A stretch of 64,000 bases of DNA, from the NCBI GenBank assembly GCA_000349905.1, contig KB722739.1, forward strand, positions 555,593 to 619,592, in the 5' to 3' direction. Both the position numbers and the translations under genes were made by a program. Source of the stretch: Volvariella volvacea V23 (taxonomy: Eukaryota > Basidiomycota > Agaricomycetes > Agaricales > Pluteaceae). The notes under the pieces are model-generated. The model worked only from the letters and a program-made list of their open reading frames with translations, was not told where the DNA came from and did no database searches. Each line of letters opens with the position of its first letter. Positions within the stretch are counted from its first letter, which is position 1. This document shows positions 1 to 12,900 of this stretch, piece by piece.

Positions 1-27
1 ATCATTGCGTTTTTGCACTGTCTACAG

Positions 28-3000
28 ATATATGAGTTTACCTCTTATCCAACAAGGTAATGCGCCTACTTTCGTTGCTGTGCTGATCGGGGCGGTGGGC
101 GCGAATCAACTACCAAATACTAACTTTTACGCTATTATTTCTAATTGCCTCATGGCCATGTCAACGCCATCCCGCGCCATGCCTAACTTGGGCCCTTACT
201 GAATGATACGATTGGAAATCATGCGGTCATGAATTACAGCTAATTCATGGATTGGGTATATCTTTTGCTATATTGCCATCATGGCAATATATTACTCCAA
301 CACATGGAATGTGCGTGTTGCATTCAAACTCAATATTTTCGTTACCTTTACGAGGACGGTACTCAAAGCTTGATACGTATCGTGTCCTTCTTGCCTCCCC
401 TTACTGTTCCAAAACCTTCTCCATCATTCCATATCCCCGTTGTATCTCCTCGTAATATTGAGCATGGCAGGCTGACATGATCCTAACCTCGTTTTATGAA
501 CCAGTCTCTTGACTACCCGATGCTCTCCTCATCAATCTTCTCCTCAAACGGCTCTATCTACCATCAGTCAGCGGTTTTCGGAACTCATTTCCAACTCAAT
601 CAAACCGCCCTCGACGAAGTCGGCCTGCCCGCGCTCACAGGATCCAATGCCTGGCACAACCTAACCGCAAACCTCGCCGTGAGTCTCCACTCCGCTGTTT
701 CTCTCGATTCAAAGTGTGCCTTTGTTTCTCTTTTGCCCACACCCTACGCCTGAAGAAGCCACGCTCCTTCGCTATCAGTTGCGCGTAGCCTCTTGCAAAA
801 GCTTATGGGGCCATCTTGCCTCTTTCGTTCCATGATCAGGATCTTGGACGGAGCTCCGGTGATTTAATTCCAACCGCGGCGTTTACAGTGCGGCGCCAAC
901 TTGGTGCATGCCCACTTGCTTGTGGTCGGTCGTCAATAATGTTTCGCTGCGGTACCGTCGTTTTTGTCCGATACACCTTGCAACGCAGAAGGATCGGTGG
1001 CCATCCTCAGGTCGGGGGCTAACCATCATCCCCTCTCTCTGCATTCCTCGCCATGATATTTTTCATCCTGCTAGTGTCGATTGAATCACCTGCTCACCAA
1101 CGCTCGCACTTTTTTATGCTTCCATAATTGCCGCAGATTGGAGGGCTGATTGCGCATGTAATCTTTTTCTGGGGTGGTTATGCAAGAGACTCGTTTAGGC
1201 TTGCCAAAAGCAAGACCCAACCGGATCCGCACTATCAGGTGAGCTCTTGTGGCTTTTATCCTAGAACTCAATCATGTTCCGTGTGTCCTCCTTTCCTCCT
1301 TTTGTACTCTACCCCCGCTGTCAATCCTACTCTGATGTGGCGATAGCATGGGAGCGAGAGTGGACCCGGGCGTGAAAAATCCCTTTGGCTGAATCGCATG
1401 ACTCTGGTGCTCAACCCCAAGTGGTTTTTTCCCCACTAAACAGGCAATGCAAAAATACAAAGAGGCCCCGTGGTGGTGGTATGCCATACTCATTGTGCTG
1501 TCCTTCGTTGCAGGTACGTGGACTTCCAATTCCGTGTCAGGCCCCCTCCTTGCATCCGATCGCTATGAACCCCACGATGCTGTTGTACATACCTTCTTCA
1601 GAGTTCATTGATGACTGCGCGGCTGCTAATCACCTCATGGCTTGACTAGGCTTGATCGTTGTGTTCAAGGGGCAGACCACCTTACCATGGTGGTCCTACA
1701 TTGTTGCATTAATACTCGGCGCATTCGTGACGGCAAGTCCTCGCATCAATGTCCGAAGTGGGCAGATGAACTGACCATGTCTCGACCACTTGTGGCATTA
1801 CATGTGCATACTACACGTCCGGACACTGTAACTGCTCATGTTGCCAACGGATTATGACTCTTCCGCTCATCTTCGGTCTGTCATTTGGGACGTCCAGCCC
1901 TTCTCAACGCTGCTATTCGCCCGGATGGGAAACGGTATCGCGACCAATCAGTTAATGAAAATGGTCGCTGGAGCTATTAATCCTGGACGACCTGTCGCCA
2001 ATCTATATGTACGTCGCGCATCTTATCAGTAAAACGGCGTGCCCTGAGCATGGTGGTGGTGTTTCGATACTGTCTAGTTTTCCATGTGGAGTCATGATGT
2101 TGTCTCGACATCCATAGGTCTCGCGGGAGACTTGAAGATGGGCCAGTATCTAAAGATTCCGCCACGGGTCATGTTCCTTACTCAGGTCTGGGGTACCATT
2201 CTGGGTGTGTATCACCTCGCGTTGTTCTGTCGTGTCAACTATTTGCTAACGATTAACGCAATTGCCTCCTTCGCAGGCGCTATCGTAAACTATGGTCAGT
2301 GTCCCTCCCTCCCTTACTGTTTTCTACGTAGCGATTACATGCTGCCATCTTACTCACGTCCCCACGTCTTTTCATTTTCGTTAACGTTTTTCCCCCCTAT
2401 TTTTTGGCTGGGCTGACGTATTGACCCTGATTATTTTACAGCGGTTATGATATCAGTGGTCGAAGCGCAGCGGGAGGTGTTGCTGAGCCCTACGGGAACG
2501 AATATATGGAGTGGGCAGGTTCCGCAGAGTCTCAACAGCGCCGCCGTCACATGGTCCTTGGCAAAAGAGCTATATGGATTTGATGGTCCGTACTTCGTTA
2601 TCCCACTCAGTCTTATCATTGGGATGGTCCCTACGTTTTGCCAGTGGCTCATCTGGAAGGTGGGTTTTGCCTTTTCAAACCGGTTGTCTCCTTCTGCTAT
2701 CCGATAGGCGAAGTGCCGATGAGGATGGGTGGAGTGATGCTTAATTGTATGAACGTCGTGCACTAATTCGGGCATGGTTTCTTTTCCGGATGTCCCTGCA
2801 GAGATGGCCGAAGATTGGCCCTGTGCAAGTTGATAATATCATGCTCCCTATCATATATATGGTAAGTGGTACGTTTGAGGATTCTCCACAGCAGTGCTAA
2901 TTGCGGAATTTGGTGTGGCGTGAAAATGTGTGGGTGTAGTATTCGGCTTGGATGTCTGTTGGCGTTAATTCGTCCGTCACATCAGGCATTGTGGTGGGAT

Positions 3001-3281
3001 TGGTGTCGCAGCTGTGGCTGCGACGTCGGCACCCTGGGTGGTACAAGAAGTACAACTATATTCTCGGCGGTGCTCTGGATGGCGGAGCTCAGGTAATGAT
3101 ATTTATCCTGTCGTTTGCGGTGTTTGGGGCTTCCGGAGTTGAAAGACCCTTCCCCACTGTGAGTTACCTCATCGCTATTGTGAAGAGAGGATGGAGTCAG
3201 CTGACGCCACTCTTCTAGTGGGCCGGTAACCCAGCCCGAGGAAACGTCGATTATTGCAACGGAAACGGAGCATTGGATTGA
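28..3281 (+). CDS. OPT-family oligopeptide transporter, 3' part (5' end outside window)
   Basis: Membrane proton-coupled importer of small peptides (OPT family, fungal small-oligopeptide branch). Exons deduced from conserved blocks and phase: 28-56, 240-310, 505-678, 1137-1238, 1444-1513, 1650-1732, 1898-2008, 2078-2204, 2277-2294, 2442-2659, 2802-2861, 2940-3158, 3219-3281. All junctions keep frame. Recognisable OPT blocks include FQLNQTALDEVGLPALTGSN, FKGQTTLPWWSYIV, LLFARMGNGIATNQLMKMV, SMWSHDVVSTSIGLAGDLKMG, LNSAAVTWSLAKELYG, NYILGGALDGGAQVMIFILS and the usual end WAGNPARGNVDYCNGN. No stop or frameshift was found, so it looks intact. Introns run 60-458 bases, mostly longer than elsewhere in the window, and intron 1733-1897 starts with GC (gcaagt). 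One exon is only 18 bases. The N-terminal half lies upstream of base 1; the exon at 28-56 is the least certain. Confidence 0.9.
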
Positions 3282-3944
3282 CACGGTCTTACTATGGGTG
3301 CTTTAGTCAGAGAGCGACGGTCGGAGATAAAGTCTGCATGGGTTTGGAGGCGTTAGGTTGATAGTGTCTTGTCATGGCCTTACGTTGTTGGTCCAGAATC
3401 AAGGAAGCTTGAAGGACTGTCTAGAGGGTCGGTGTGGATTTAGTTCGAAAAAATACCACGCACAGGCAGCATCCCTCGCCATGGGGCCAAATATGGAATA
3501 AAATCAGAATATTTCGGTCATGTGGCAGACATGACGCTGCCTGCAGCGTTCTGGAATGCCGTCAACTCCGTGAGCTTAGGCTTCGCGCTACGAGCTCACT
3601 GTGCTGGACGACGGTGCAGCCTCTGGACAGAGTGCCACGCAGCGACTGCCACAGCAGCTGGTGCTGTCGAGATTACGGTCGGCAGCAGTTGCGATAAGAC
3701 TGGGAGGGGTGGCAGGCCAGCGGGGGCAGGGTGTGGTGGTGCATCATCGTACCCACACCCCCCTCGCTTCCCATCAGACTTGCCGGAGCTCGGTCCAAAT
3801 TATGGAGGAGTAGGGACGGGCACTTAGCCAGGGCACACGAGTTGGGCAAACACGGACAAACAGACTTCATATGCCCAACTATTCGTGGTCTCCTCGTGTT
3901 GCCCCCTGTCCTGACCGCCGCGTCCTCCACTTCCTTTCTCTGTA
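3282..3944. other. Intergenic stretch, no gene seen
   Basis: Lies between the transporter stop and the start of the RING-like gene. Open frames here overlap each other on both strands and resemble nothing I recognise. It should hold the 3' end of the transporter transcript and the promoter of the next gene. The last 40 bases before the next ATG are pyrimidine-rich, a common fungal core-promoter or leader trait. Confidence 0.6.
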
Positions 3945-6913
3945 ATGTCGACGTCCAGAGTTGCGGACGCAGCAACCATCACCGCCTACACCGTCTATCC
4001 CGACGACGCCTATGGCGACATAGACCATCCTGACTATAGCCGGCCTCGTCATGGCAGTCTATCGGCATCGGCGACTTTGAAGGGCAAGAGCCGTCTACGA
4101 GATGATCGGCCTGAGGAAGAGAGATTTAATGTCGCCGTCACTTCCAATGCTTTTCGCAGCCGATCCCGCCCCGTTCGTCATCGAGCGCCACGTTCAGAGA
4201 GGAGAGAGGAAAGACCGAGCGACGATGCCAGTAAGCATATCATTTTTTACTCTCGTTCTTCCAGTGTTTTGGGAATGCCTGAACCTTCTCGAAAACATCT
4301 AGCTCCTTGCTTTCCGCCACCTTCTTTCCAAGAGGCAGTGTCTGCAACCGATTCGTACATTACTGCACCGTCGGTGGCACAAAGGTCGACGACGGATCTG
4401 CTTTCGACCGCGAATGGCGACATCGAGACGACGCAGCAGCAGCCTTCCCCAAGAATTCAGTTTCCAACTCATTCATCCAGACCCTCTGTCAGCGGATCCG
4501 ATTCGGACGGCTCGTTGGTTAACTTGGACCACGAGCTCCCAATCATACCACAGACAACTTGGACTCCAGATCAGAAGGTTTCTGCACGTCGTGCGCCTCA
4601 GAGCCAGGCCGCTACAGCAACTACAACTGCTTCCACTACTTCCACCCACCACGATTGTACCTGTGCAAGCAGCAGTGCACCGGGAGCGCAACCCTCCATA
4701 CAGACCCCATCCCGAGGTTAGTTGCCAAGCCTTTACTCACGTTACCCGCGCTCATGATTCATACAGATGCACCACGGCCCTCCCCGCCCTCCCCGTCACC
4801 TACAGCCTCCACAAAAAGAAGACACCTATCATTAGCTCCCCTAAGAACGTTATTCCCGATCGGTTCTCATGACAGACGGCATTCTGCACACGCCTCCCCA
4901 ACAACGGGTCATAAATTCGCCAGCGGCTTGTTCAAGAAAGATAGCCCGTCGCTTATACCAACGCCCCTTAAGCTTTACGAACAGCACCCGCCTGCCCCTT
5001 CGCCAACACATCACGACAACTTCTTGACTCGTAAGATATTTGGTCAGAAAGTAAAGAACTGGAGTGAGGAAGTGAAGCACTACTCCTCAGGAGAGGTCAA
5101 GTTTGCGCAGATTGACGATCAGTGGGAGGCACTAGTCATTGAGCAAGATGACTTCTCTTCGTCAGGAAGCAGTCGTCTATCTTCACCGTCCCAGCTGACT
5201 TTGTCAACGAGTTGCCCGCAGCATTCTCCTCCACCTTCACGAACCACATTCTCACAAATAGCTTCTCTTCACTCGCCACCACCGTCAGCTCAGGCGCCGG
5301 CGCCGTCAGTGAGCTCAGTTAGCTCCGCTCCCTCATCACCACCACCTGTCACTCCCCCTGAAGTGCCACCAAATCCACACGCCCCACACCCCCTCTCCCT
5401 GCGCGATCAAAAGATCAAGCCGCAGCCCCTTATTCAACGTCAACCACAACCACGACGAGAACCGAGTCCACCAGCCTTCACTGAGTCTCCACCCCCACCC
5501 CCACCCCCACCCCCACCACCTCTTGCTCTCCAGCAGCCTCATACCCCACAACCCAAGACTCCTCCCCGGCCCACTATGCATGTAAAGTCGCGCTCGCATG
5601 TGATTGCCGCATCACCCCTTGCTGAAGCATGGAGGCCCGATGACGACGACGACATAGACACACATAATCCCGCACTCAGTGCCCCTCTGGTACCCACCCC
5701 AATCGAGCCCCTCATCCCAGAACCCAAGCCTAGCACACCATCAGTGCATCGGCGGCTAGACGAAAAGAAATTACTCGCTTACTACGATTCCACTAGTGTC
5801 AAATCCGGCTCCATTAGAAGCCAGGCCACGACCGTGAAGAGACCTTCCGAGAAGTTCCTTCCCGAAACCGAGTCTGATTATCATTCCGCACGCTCTCACA
5901 AAAACGAAGTATATAGCTCCTGGCAGGCCCATAAATCTACAGTATCCTTATTTTCTACTGATGAAACGTCTTCTCGCCGCCATTACCCCGGTCGCCCGCT
6001 CCCAAATCCCCCACCCCAAGTCCGCGCCAGGATTGCTTCCACTCTGAACGCTTACGAAGAGATCAAAGCAGAACTAGCCAAAGCCAAGAAAGGATCCGCC
6101 GCCCAGGCCGATATCGAGAAATCGCCTCCTACCCCCGAAGTAAAGCTAATCGATTTCGATGACCCTCCTACGCCACCACCGAGCCCGTCACCTCCCCCGC
6201 CAATTATCGACGATTGGAGCTCGGCCAGGAAACGTCTGACGTCAAAGTCGGCTGTAACGCTCCCCGGAGAGTTGCTGAGCTCAGGCAGAGACGACCCTGA
6301 CGTTTCCTGGCGTTCTTCGCCTCCGTTGCCTCGATCATACGTTCCCCCTTCGTATTCCCCACCGGAGCCTGTACCTGTGACCCCTCCACCCGTACCGAGG
6401 TTGCCAAAGGTGTCAAGGACTGATCGACAGGAGAGTTTTATGGAGTTACAGGCTTATATCGCTCACTTCAACGATGTTACCGCCCGAAATCGTATGGAGG
6501 GAGAGGTAAGACTTTATTTGTGAAAGGTTCGCACTTCTAACTAACAACACTGCCGCGTTCAGAGACAGCCGCGTACTCCTCAACGCCCAACGCGTCCCCT
6601 TGGCGATGTCATAGAATCGCCACCTGCTTCGCCTGTCGTGGATAGATTCATGGATGGCATCGACAAGCGATCATCGATTGTCGGAATCGTCGAGCTAGAA
6701 CGTCGTCGAACATTAAAGGACGGACGAGTGAAACTCAAACTCTCGCTTTACGACGTTTCGGTGGACAAGTGTGCACTATGTCGTAAACAGTTCAAGGACG
6801 GGGAGCGAGCAGAGATGAATGCGAAATGCAAACACGCGTTCCATCAAGATTGTTTGAGGAAACTGTTCCCCCAGGGAATGGGAGCGTGTCCGATTGAGCA
6901 TCCTCCGCGGTGA
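3945..6913 (+). CDS. Proline-rich protein with C-terminal degenerate RING-H2 finger
   Basis: Four exons join in frame: 3945-4230, 4303-4716, 4767-6505, 6563-6913, giving 929 residues. The 72-base intron 4231-4302 is a multiple of three and has no stop, so retention would also be translated. Most of the protein is low complexity: Ser/Pro/Thr-rich, with a run of nine or more prolines coded by a (CCCCCA)n tract near 5490-5520, many PxxP sequences, and an acidic patch (DDDDDID). The last about 45 residues (about 883-925) carry C-x2-C, then C-K-H-x2-H-x2-C, then C-P: a RING-H2 pattern. The final Cys of a canonical RING (CPxC) is absent; a His follows (CPIEH). It could be an E3 ubiquitin ligase with an unusual eighth ligand, or an adaptor with a dead RING. 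The family of the N-terminal part is not recognised. Confidence 0.75.
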
Positions 6914-9900
6914 CCTCTTCGTTCTTCATTACGTTCGCCTCCCTGGTTTTTTCCTTCTTTGGTTCGACGGGCTCTTCGTTCGGCTTTTCTTTTACGTTTT
7001 TTTTGGATTTTCTGGCTCTTCCTTTCCAATCGTCTGCTTTGCCGACGCCTCTCTCTCGAATGGTGCATAGACACCAGACACTGCTCAAGCTCACGGTTTA
7101 TGTTGTAAAATCAAGTGTACGTATTTGGGTCGTGTCGTTCTTTCTCGTCCGGACCTTGCACCTACACGAGACTCGGACATTTTTGGGTGGGCCACGATTA
7201 CGATGGATTGGATTGGAATTGGAATTGGCACTTGGAATGGACAGTTGTACAAACGAACGAACCTACCTGTTTGTCGAAAATGCTCCCTCTGTTTTACCAT
7301 GTCTACACTCTCGCCCTCTCGCCCTCTCTATCTCTCGGCGTATTGCTTTCTCTCTTCATTGGCATCTGAACATCATATCATCACATTATAACTCCTTTTA
7401 TCCAGCATCTCAGCACTATTATCTTTCATTTGCTATCGACCTACCCCCTAACCCACTCTCCACCACTCACCCCCCACCTTCTCGCCACCGCCTACCACTA
7501 TAATCATCCACCCGTCACTCACCACTCACCCTTACCCTCGCCTCGCTCATACTCACCTTATTCAGCATCCATCTCCTTATTCATCGACATCACTCATGCA
7601 TTATGTAGCACTACCATACCATTCTGGGGACACCTCATGCAATCACTATCTCCCATCATCACCCTCTCCGAGCCCCGAGTCTCGAGCCTCATGCGTATAC
7701 AGTTATGCCCTGTCCCATCTTCTCGTCTTTTCTTTCTCCTCGCTTGACCATGTCCACGGATTGCCGTCCAGAAAAACCCTAAGCTATCGCTCTATCTCTC
7801 TGTCTATCTCTATCTCTTTCCCCTCCGCCTGTCTTTCAAGTCGCTCCATTAAGATGATAACATAACATAACGTATCTCCCCTTCCGCTGGCAGCTCGCTC
7901 GCTTTGCTTTATCCCCTCCGACCAACTATCCCTCGCCAATCTTAATCAGGCTCGGACTCGGTCGGACTCGGGTTTTTCGCTCAACGTCGATATCGTCGTC
8001 TTGGCTAGCGCCTCTTTATCTTCAACGTTAAAGTTTAACCTCGTTAGGAAGTGTACATTTCTGTGAATAATTCTCTCCCTTTCCCTCTTTTCGTCCTTTT
8101 CCGTTTGTCTAAAGATTAGCCAGTGCTCGTTGGAGAAGCTTGAATACAGTCACTGTTTTTCGGTTTTGCAGCCTCGGTTGGACTGGTCTTGAGAAGGACG
8201 ATAAGCAGGTTATGATATTGATATCGGTTACCCCTAATTTCGCGGTTGTACGGCGATTTGTGGGGAGGTGATATTAACTGTACTGTATAAAACTATTCAT
8301 TTTATTGATCCCCACTCTTTTTCTATATTCTATCCCTTTATCACTCCCTCTTTATTCTTTTATTCTTCGAAACGAAGTTGTATTCGACGTACTTTACTGC
8401 ATTTCAAACCCTTTTTATAACCTTCGACGTTCAATACCTACCCTTTTTCTCTTAGCATGACCATGGCTCTTGTCTCGTGTCTACCCATATGCAGTTGATA
8501 CCACGATGTTATAATTTGATATAAATGAGTCTTATCCCCAATTAATAAAGCCCATACCCACGACGGTCGACGCTGGCGACTCGGAGTGAAGGTAAAAGCT
8601 AAAAATGCAACCACCATACCCACTCCCGTCCAACCCTCCTCCCTTTCTCCTTTCAACTCTCCACCTGCCCTACTCTGAAGCCCCCTGCAACAACCTCGGA
8701 CAAACACCCGAGCGCTTTACTGAACAATGCGCCCAACAAGCTTAGTTGACGCCGACGCCGAGCGCACGAGGCAACAACGTGCCGCCCGTACCAGTGGTCT
8801 GGGCCTTCGCGATCGCCCAGTGTCCACGGTATCTCCCTGGGCGTGCCGCGTGGTCACGAGGTGTGGCCTGGGGGCATGCTTTCCAAGATAAGATGGTCCT
8901 TTGGGGCTCGAGGCGAATTCAAAAGGAATTGCTGCCTTGCGAGTGGAGTAGCGAGTGGAGTTTGCCGGATTAGATTGTGGCACTTATATTGATGCGTGTT
9001 TGGTTCAAGAACAATAACCATGTGGCTGGTCAAAGTCAGTGGGCGTGCAGCTAATTGTTTGCTTGAACCGCCATGGGATGGGGTATTCATTGTCGATTAC
9101 AGGTGTATATAGTGTTGATGCTGTGCAGTGCGAGGTAGAGACTAAAGAAGGAAGCTGGCCTCTATGGCTAAGACTCGGAGCCCGAGTACTCCCTTCTATA
9201 GACGAGGGGCATATATAGAGAGTCGCCAATAATGTGTTCTTCATAAACACCGTGGCGAAAAATAGAACGAACAAAAAGGAACACTCTTCATGCCACTGGC
9301 ACAGATTAAATTACAACGCTCATGATCAAAACTATATCATAAGCACCTGTGTGTCGTTGCGAGATTGAATCCACAGCTGCTGTCCCATTAGACAACATAC
9401 ATACCACCCAGTGTTGTGCATTTGCATAATCGCCCTCCTTTAACCTCGCGTTGACCATCCCTCTGCTCACAACACCAGCCATAACCCGAAATCAAGCCAT
9501 CTCTTCTAGTACATGAGGCTCAGGGCAAGTGCGCATCGGAACCCCAGGGCCAACGCGAACAAAGCCCCCGTCACAACAGAACACGTTTCTTCAAGCGCAC
9601 CACTGACATTCGTCACCATTCCATCCCGGCAAATTAGAGCCACCTCCAAATAAGGAAGGCCCAGATCACGTTTCCCCCATCCCCTCCCTTTATTCTCCTT
9701 CCAAACTCATCACTGGTCTTTGTCCCCCACCCCACCCTCCGAGTCACTGGCTCTACGAGCCCCGCGTGCGCGTGCCGGCTACCAGACACATTGATCGACA
9801 TACAGATAAAAACACATCTCCACGAGCACAAACAAACGGCTAGATAATCCAGCTTCAGTGTGCGTGAGCACCTCTTCGACCGCGCTCTACATCTGCTTGA

Positions 9901-9969
9901 GCCACACACACACGTTCATAAACACATCTGCATCTGCATCTTCTTTCAGCTTTCTGTTATTCCACTAAC
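6914..9969. other. 3-kb gene-poor region, pyrimidine-rich in its first half
   Basis: No frame on either strand shows a conserved domain. From about 7300 to 8450 the plus strand is strongly C/T-rich, with runs such as ctatctctctgtctatctc near 7792. A short GGATT/GGAATT-type repetition lies near 7200-7235. The frames that appear open here are low-complexity consequences of this skew. The region presumably holds the 3' end of the RING-like gene and a long promoter or leader for the gene at 9970. The about 60 bases before that ATG contain CACA and CATCTG repeats. A non-coding transcript is possible but nothing shows one. Confidence 0.55.
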
Positions 9970-12900
9970 ATGTCTGCCAACGTGAACTCCAACGCGACCG
10001 CCAATGTCAACAAGAACGGTGGAGCCAAGGCCAATGCCAGTGGAAAGGGCCAGAGATCCAAGATCCCTCTTCGCTCTGCTCTAAAACGCGGTGGCACCTC
10101 TGCCAACCTCGGTCGCGACGAAGGTCAAGCTTCAGCTCAGGCTCCCGTCGAAGCCCATGCCCAAGCCCAAGGTCAAGAACACGAAGAAGGCCCATCCACT
10201 CTGCCCGCTGCCACTGCCACCCAGAAGCGCCTGACCACCAAACGGTCAGTCTCCTTCCTCACCCCGTCCACTCAACGGGTGCTCGAAGCCGCGGCGGCTA
10301 ATCGCAAGAACGCTACGCGTCGCGCCAGCTCCACTGCTGCGTCCAGTGCGCCAAGCGAGGGGGCTAGTCAAGGTCAAACTGAAGGTCGGAGTCAAGCTTT
10401 ACGTCTTCAACCCACGAGGAAGGTGAAAGAACTAGTCGAGAAGTATGAGAAGGGCGTCAAGAGCGGTGGCGGCATGGCTGGAGGTCGTGCTCGTGCTCCT
10501 CAGCCTGCTGCCTCATCGACCGGTGGAGCGGAGGCTTCCTCGTCTGCCACTACGACGGCAACTGCGTCTACCACAGCATCCACCGGTAATAGAGGTGGCA
10601 GGAAAGGCAAAGGCACGAAGAACGTCGCGGGCAAAGCGGACAAGAAAGTCGGCCGCGAGCTCTCAAACACCCAGGACCAGACCGAGACCGAGACCCAGAA
10701 CGTCGGTGCGAGTGCAGGCGCGAGCACGAGTGCCACCACAACCACTACCACCAGCGCCGGCACCGACACCGACACCACCCCGAAGCCGCTCAACAGAAGA
10801 AAGGCCCCCGCTCCCAGCCGCGTCAAGTCGCTCGATTATAGGAGTGCCCGAGCACCACACGGCATCGAGACGTCGGATGCCACACCGCCTGTGCAAGCCC
10901 AGACGCCAGCACCAGCACCAGCAACGACACCATCGTCGGCTATCGCGCAACCGCCTCCGTCGTCGTCCCAAGTCCCCTCGTCCGGGGTGACGGTGACGCC
11001 GCTGATCAAGAGAATGCAGCCTGGTACTAACACGCCGCAGATTATTATGCCTGGCATAGCGTGAGTGACTGCTCGGTGATCTTGCATCTGGAGTGGTGCT
11101 TACTCACTGCGTCTAGGCGTGCTACTGACAAACCCGAAACTGACGGCGGCGATACCGACAACGGTGGCGACACCGACGTTGAGGACGAGCAAGACCTTCA
11201 GACGACACCACGACCACGGCGGGCGCAGCTTGCACGGCGTTTGCGCTCGACCTCGACCATGTCCATCGTAAACGCCTCCCTTCCCATGCTCAGCTCCGAG
11301 GACCCGATCATAGATGCCGCAACGTCTGATCTGGACGTCCTCGCGATTGCGAACGACGACGATGAGGAGCTGCAACGCCGACCACGATACGAACAACCGG
11401 TCCGTATCCTGATCGAGGATGGATATCCCCAGCCGCCGTCGAGTCCAACACCGAGGCGAGGAAATTCGCCCAAAATCAGCATGTTCCGGCTCCCACCGTC
11501 GTCCCCGCGAGATCTTTGGAGCTCTCCACCTCTTCAACCCCAAACGCTTCCAGAAGAGGACAGAAATTACGATCGCGAGGGGGGTGGTTTGCCCTTCTCC
11601 CAAGAACAAACCATGTCTAACGCATCGCACCTCCAGATGGTGGAGGAAAGATTGGATGCGCCTTCCAGCCCGCCACGTCGACTTTTATCTGGGTCCTCAT
11701 CAGATCACGTTTTGCCTACCCCATCGAGCCCGATTGCCGATCAGGATCAGCCGATCGCGGCCTACCCAATTTGGCCCGGCCCGGCGGACGTAGACGAGGA
11801 GGCGGGAGCAGAAGTAGTAAGAGAACAACTTGACCAGCCAGACTCGGAGGCGTCAGATCCATCTCCCGAGAGTGGCGATGGTAATGTGAAGGCCAATAGC
11901 GATGACGGTGAGCACCGACTTACCACGAGGACGAGCATCGCAGTTGACCACGTTGTAATAGAAACAAATGCCAACGTGGATGAAGATGTCCTGGACGAGT
12001 CAGGGCCACACGAAGGCGATGTGACTACGACTCCGAAGGATACGCCTCCGAGATACGTAGAAGTGCCCGACATCAGCCCAGAATGGCCTTTGTCGTTCTC
12101 CCCTGTCATCCCAAGGACGACTCCGCCGCCCGCACCCTCTGCTCAGGCGCTTGCCCTTTTCAGAAGGCTTGAAAGCAACCCAGAGCTGTTTATTGAGGCA
12201 GTGAGACCGGCTTCTACTACCACCCGACCACCTACGACCGCACCGATCCCGCCTGTGGCTGGAAAGAGAAGAGCAGAAGGGAGGGCAACGAGTCCAGCGG
12301 ATGTGGTTATGCTCTCAAGAGCGAGTTCAGTCATGGACATCGAGGAGGAATCACGAGAGGATGTCCGCGCCGAAGTGCATAATGGCGCGAACGCCGCAGG
12401 TGCAGCTAGCAACGGCGGATTTGGATCTCAAGTGCAACCCCAGCCAAGCTCGAGCGACTGTACGATGAGAGACGCAAGCCCCGCTCCTCCTTCTATTGTT
12501 CCCTCCTCATTCCCAACGAGTACTAGCGCATTTACTGGCATGCATGGTGAGTTCCCCGTCGAGCTTGAGGACATCATTGACTGATATTCTCCAAATAGGC
12601 CACCATAGGGGCTCCATACCGCAAATGGGCACGAACGCGTTCGGCCTAGCCACGGGCCTTTCGAACACGGCCAAGTTCACATTCCAATCGCTGCCTCTGC
12701 CTCGTGTCCAGCTACAGCCTCGCGACGGGCCTCACTCCTTGGCCCACAACATAATTGCAAACACCGCCAACGCTCGCACTGACACTGGCACGGCCCGCCA
12801 AGATAATCCGATCGCCAATCGGGACGCATTCGCATTTCCACTCCCCGGGCCTCCCAATCCTCCCCGTCCGCCTTCTCCTTTTGGCCCCGCGTCGACCAAT

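Noticed and set aside
4231..4302. 72-base stretch as coding sequence
   Set aside because: It is open in frame, but it has a good GTAAGC donor and a CTAG acceptor; treated as an intron, with retention possible.
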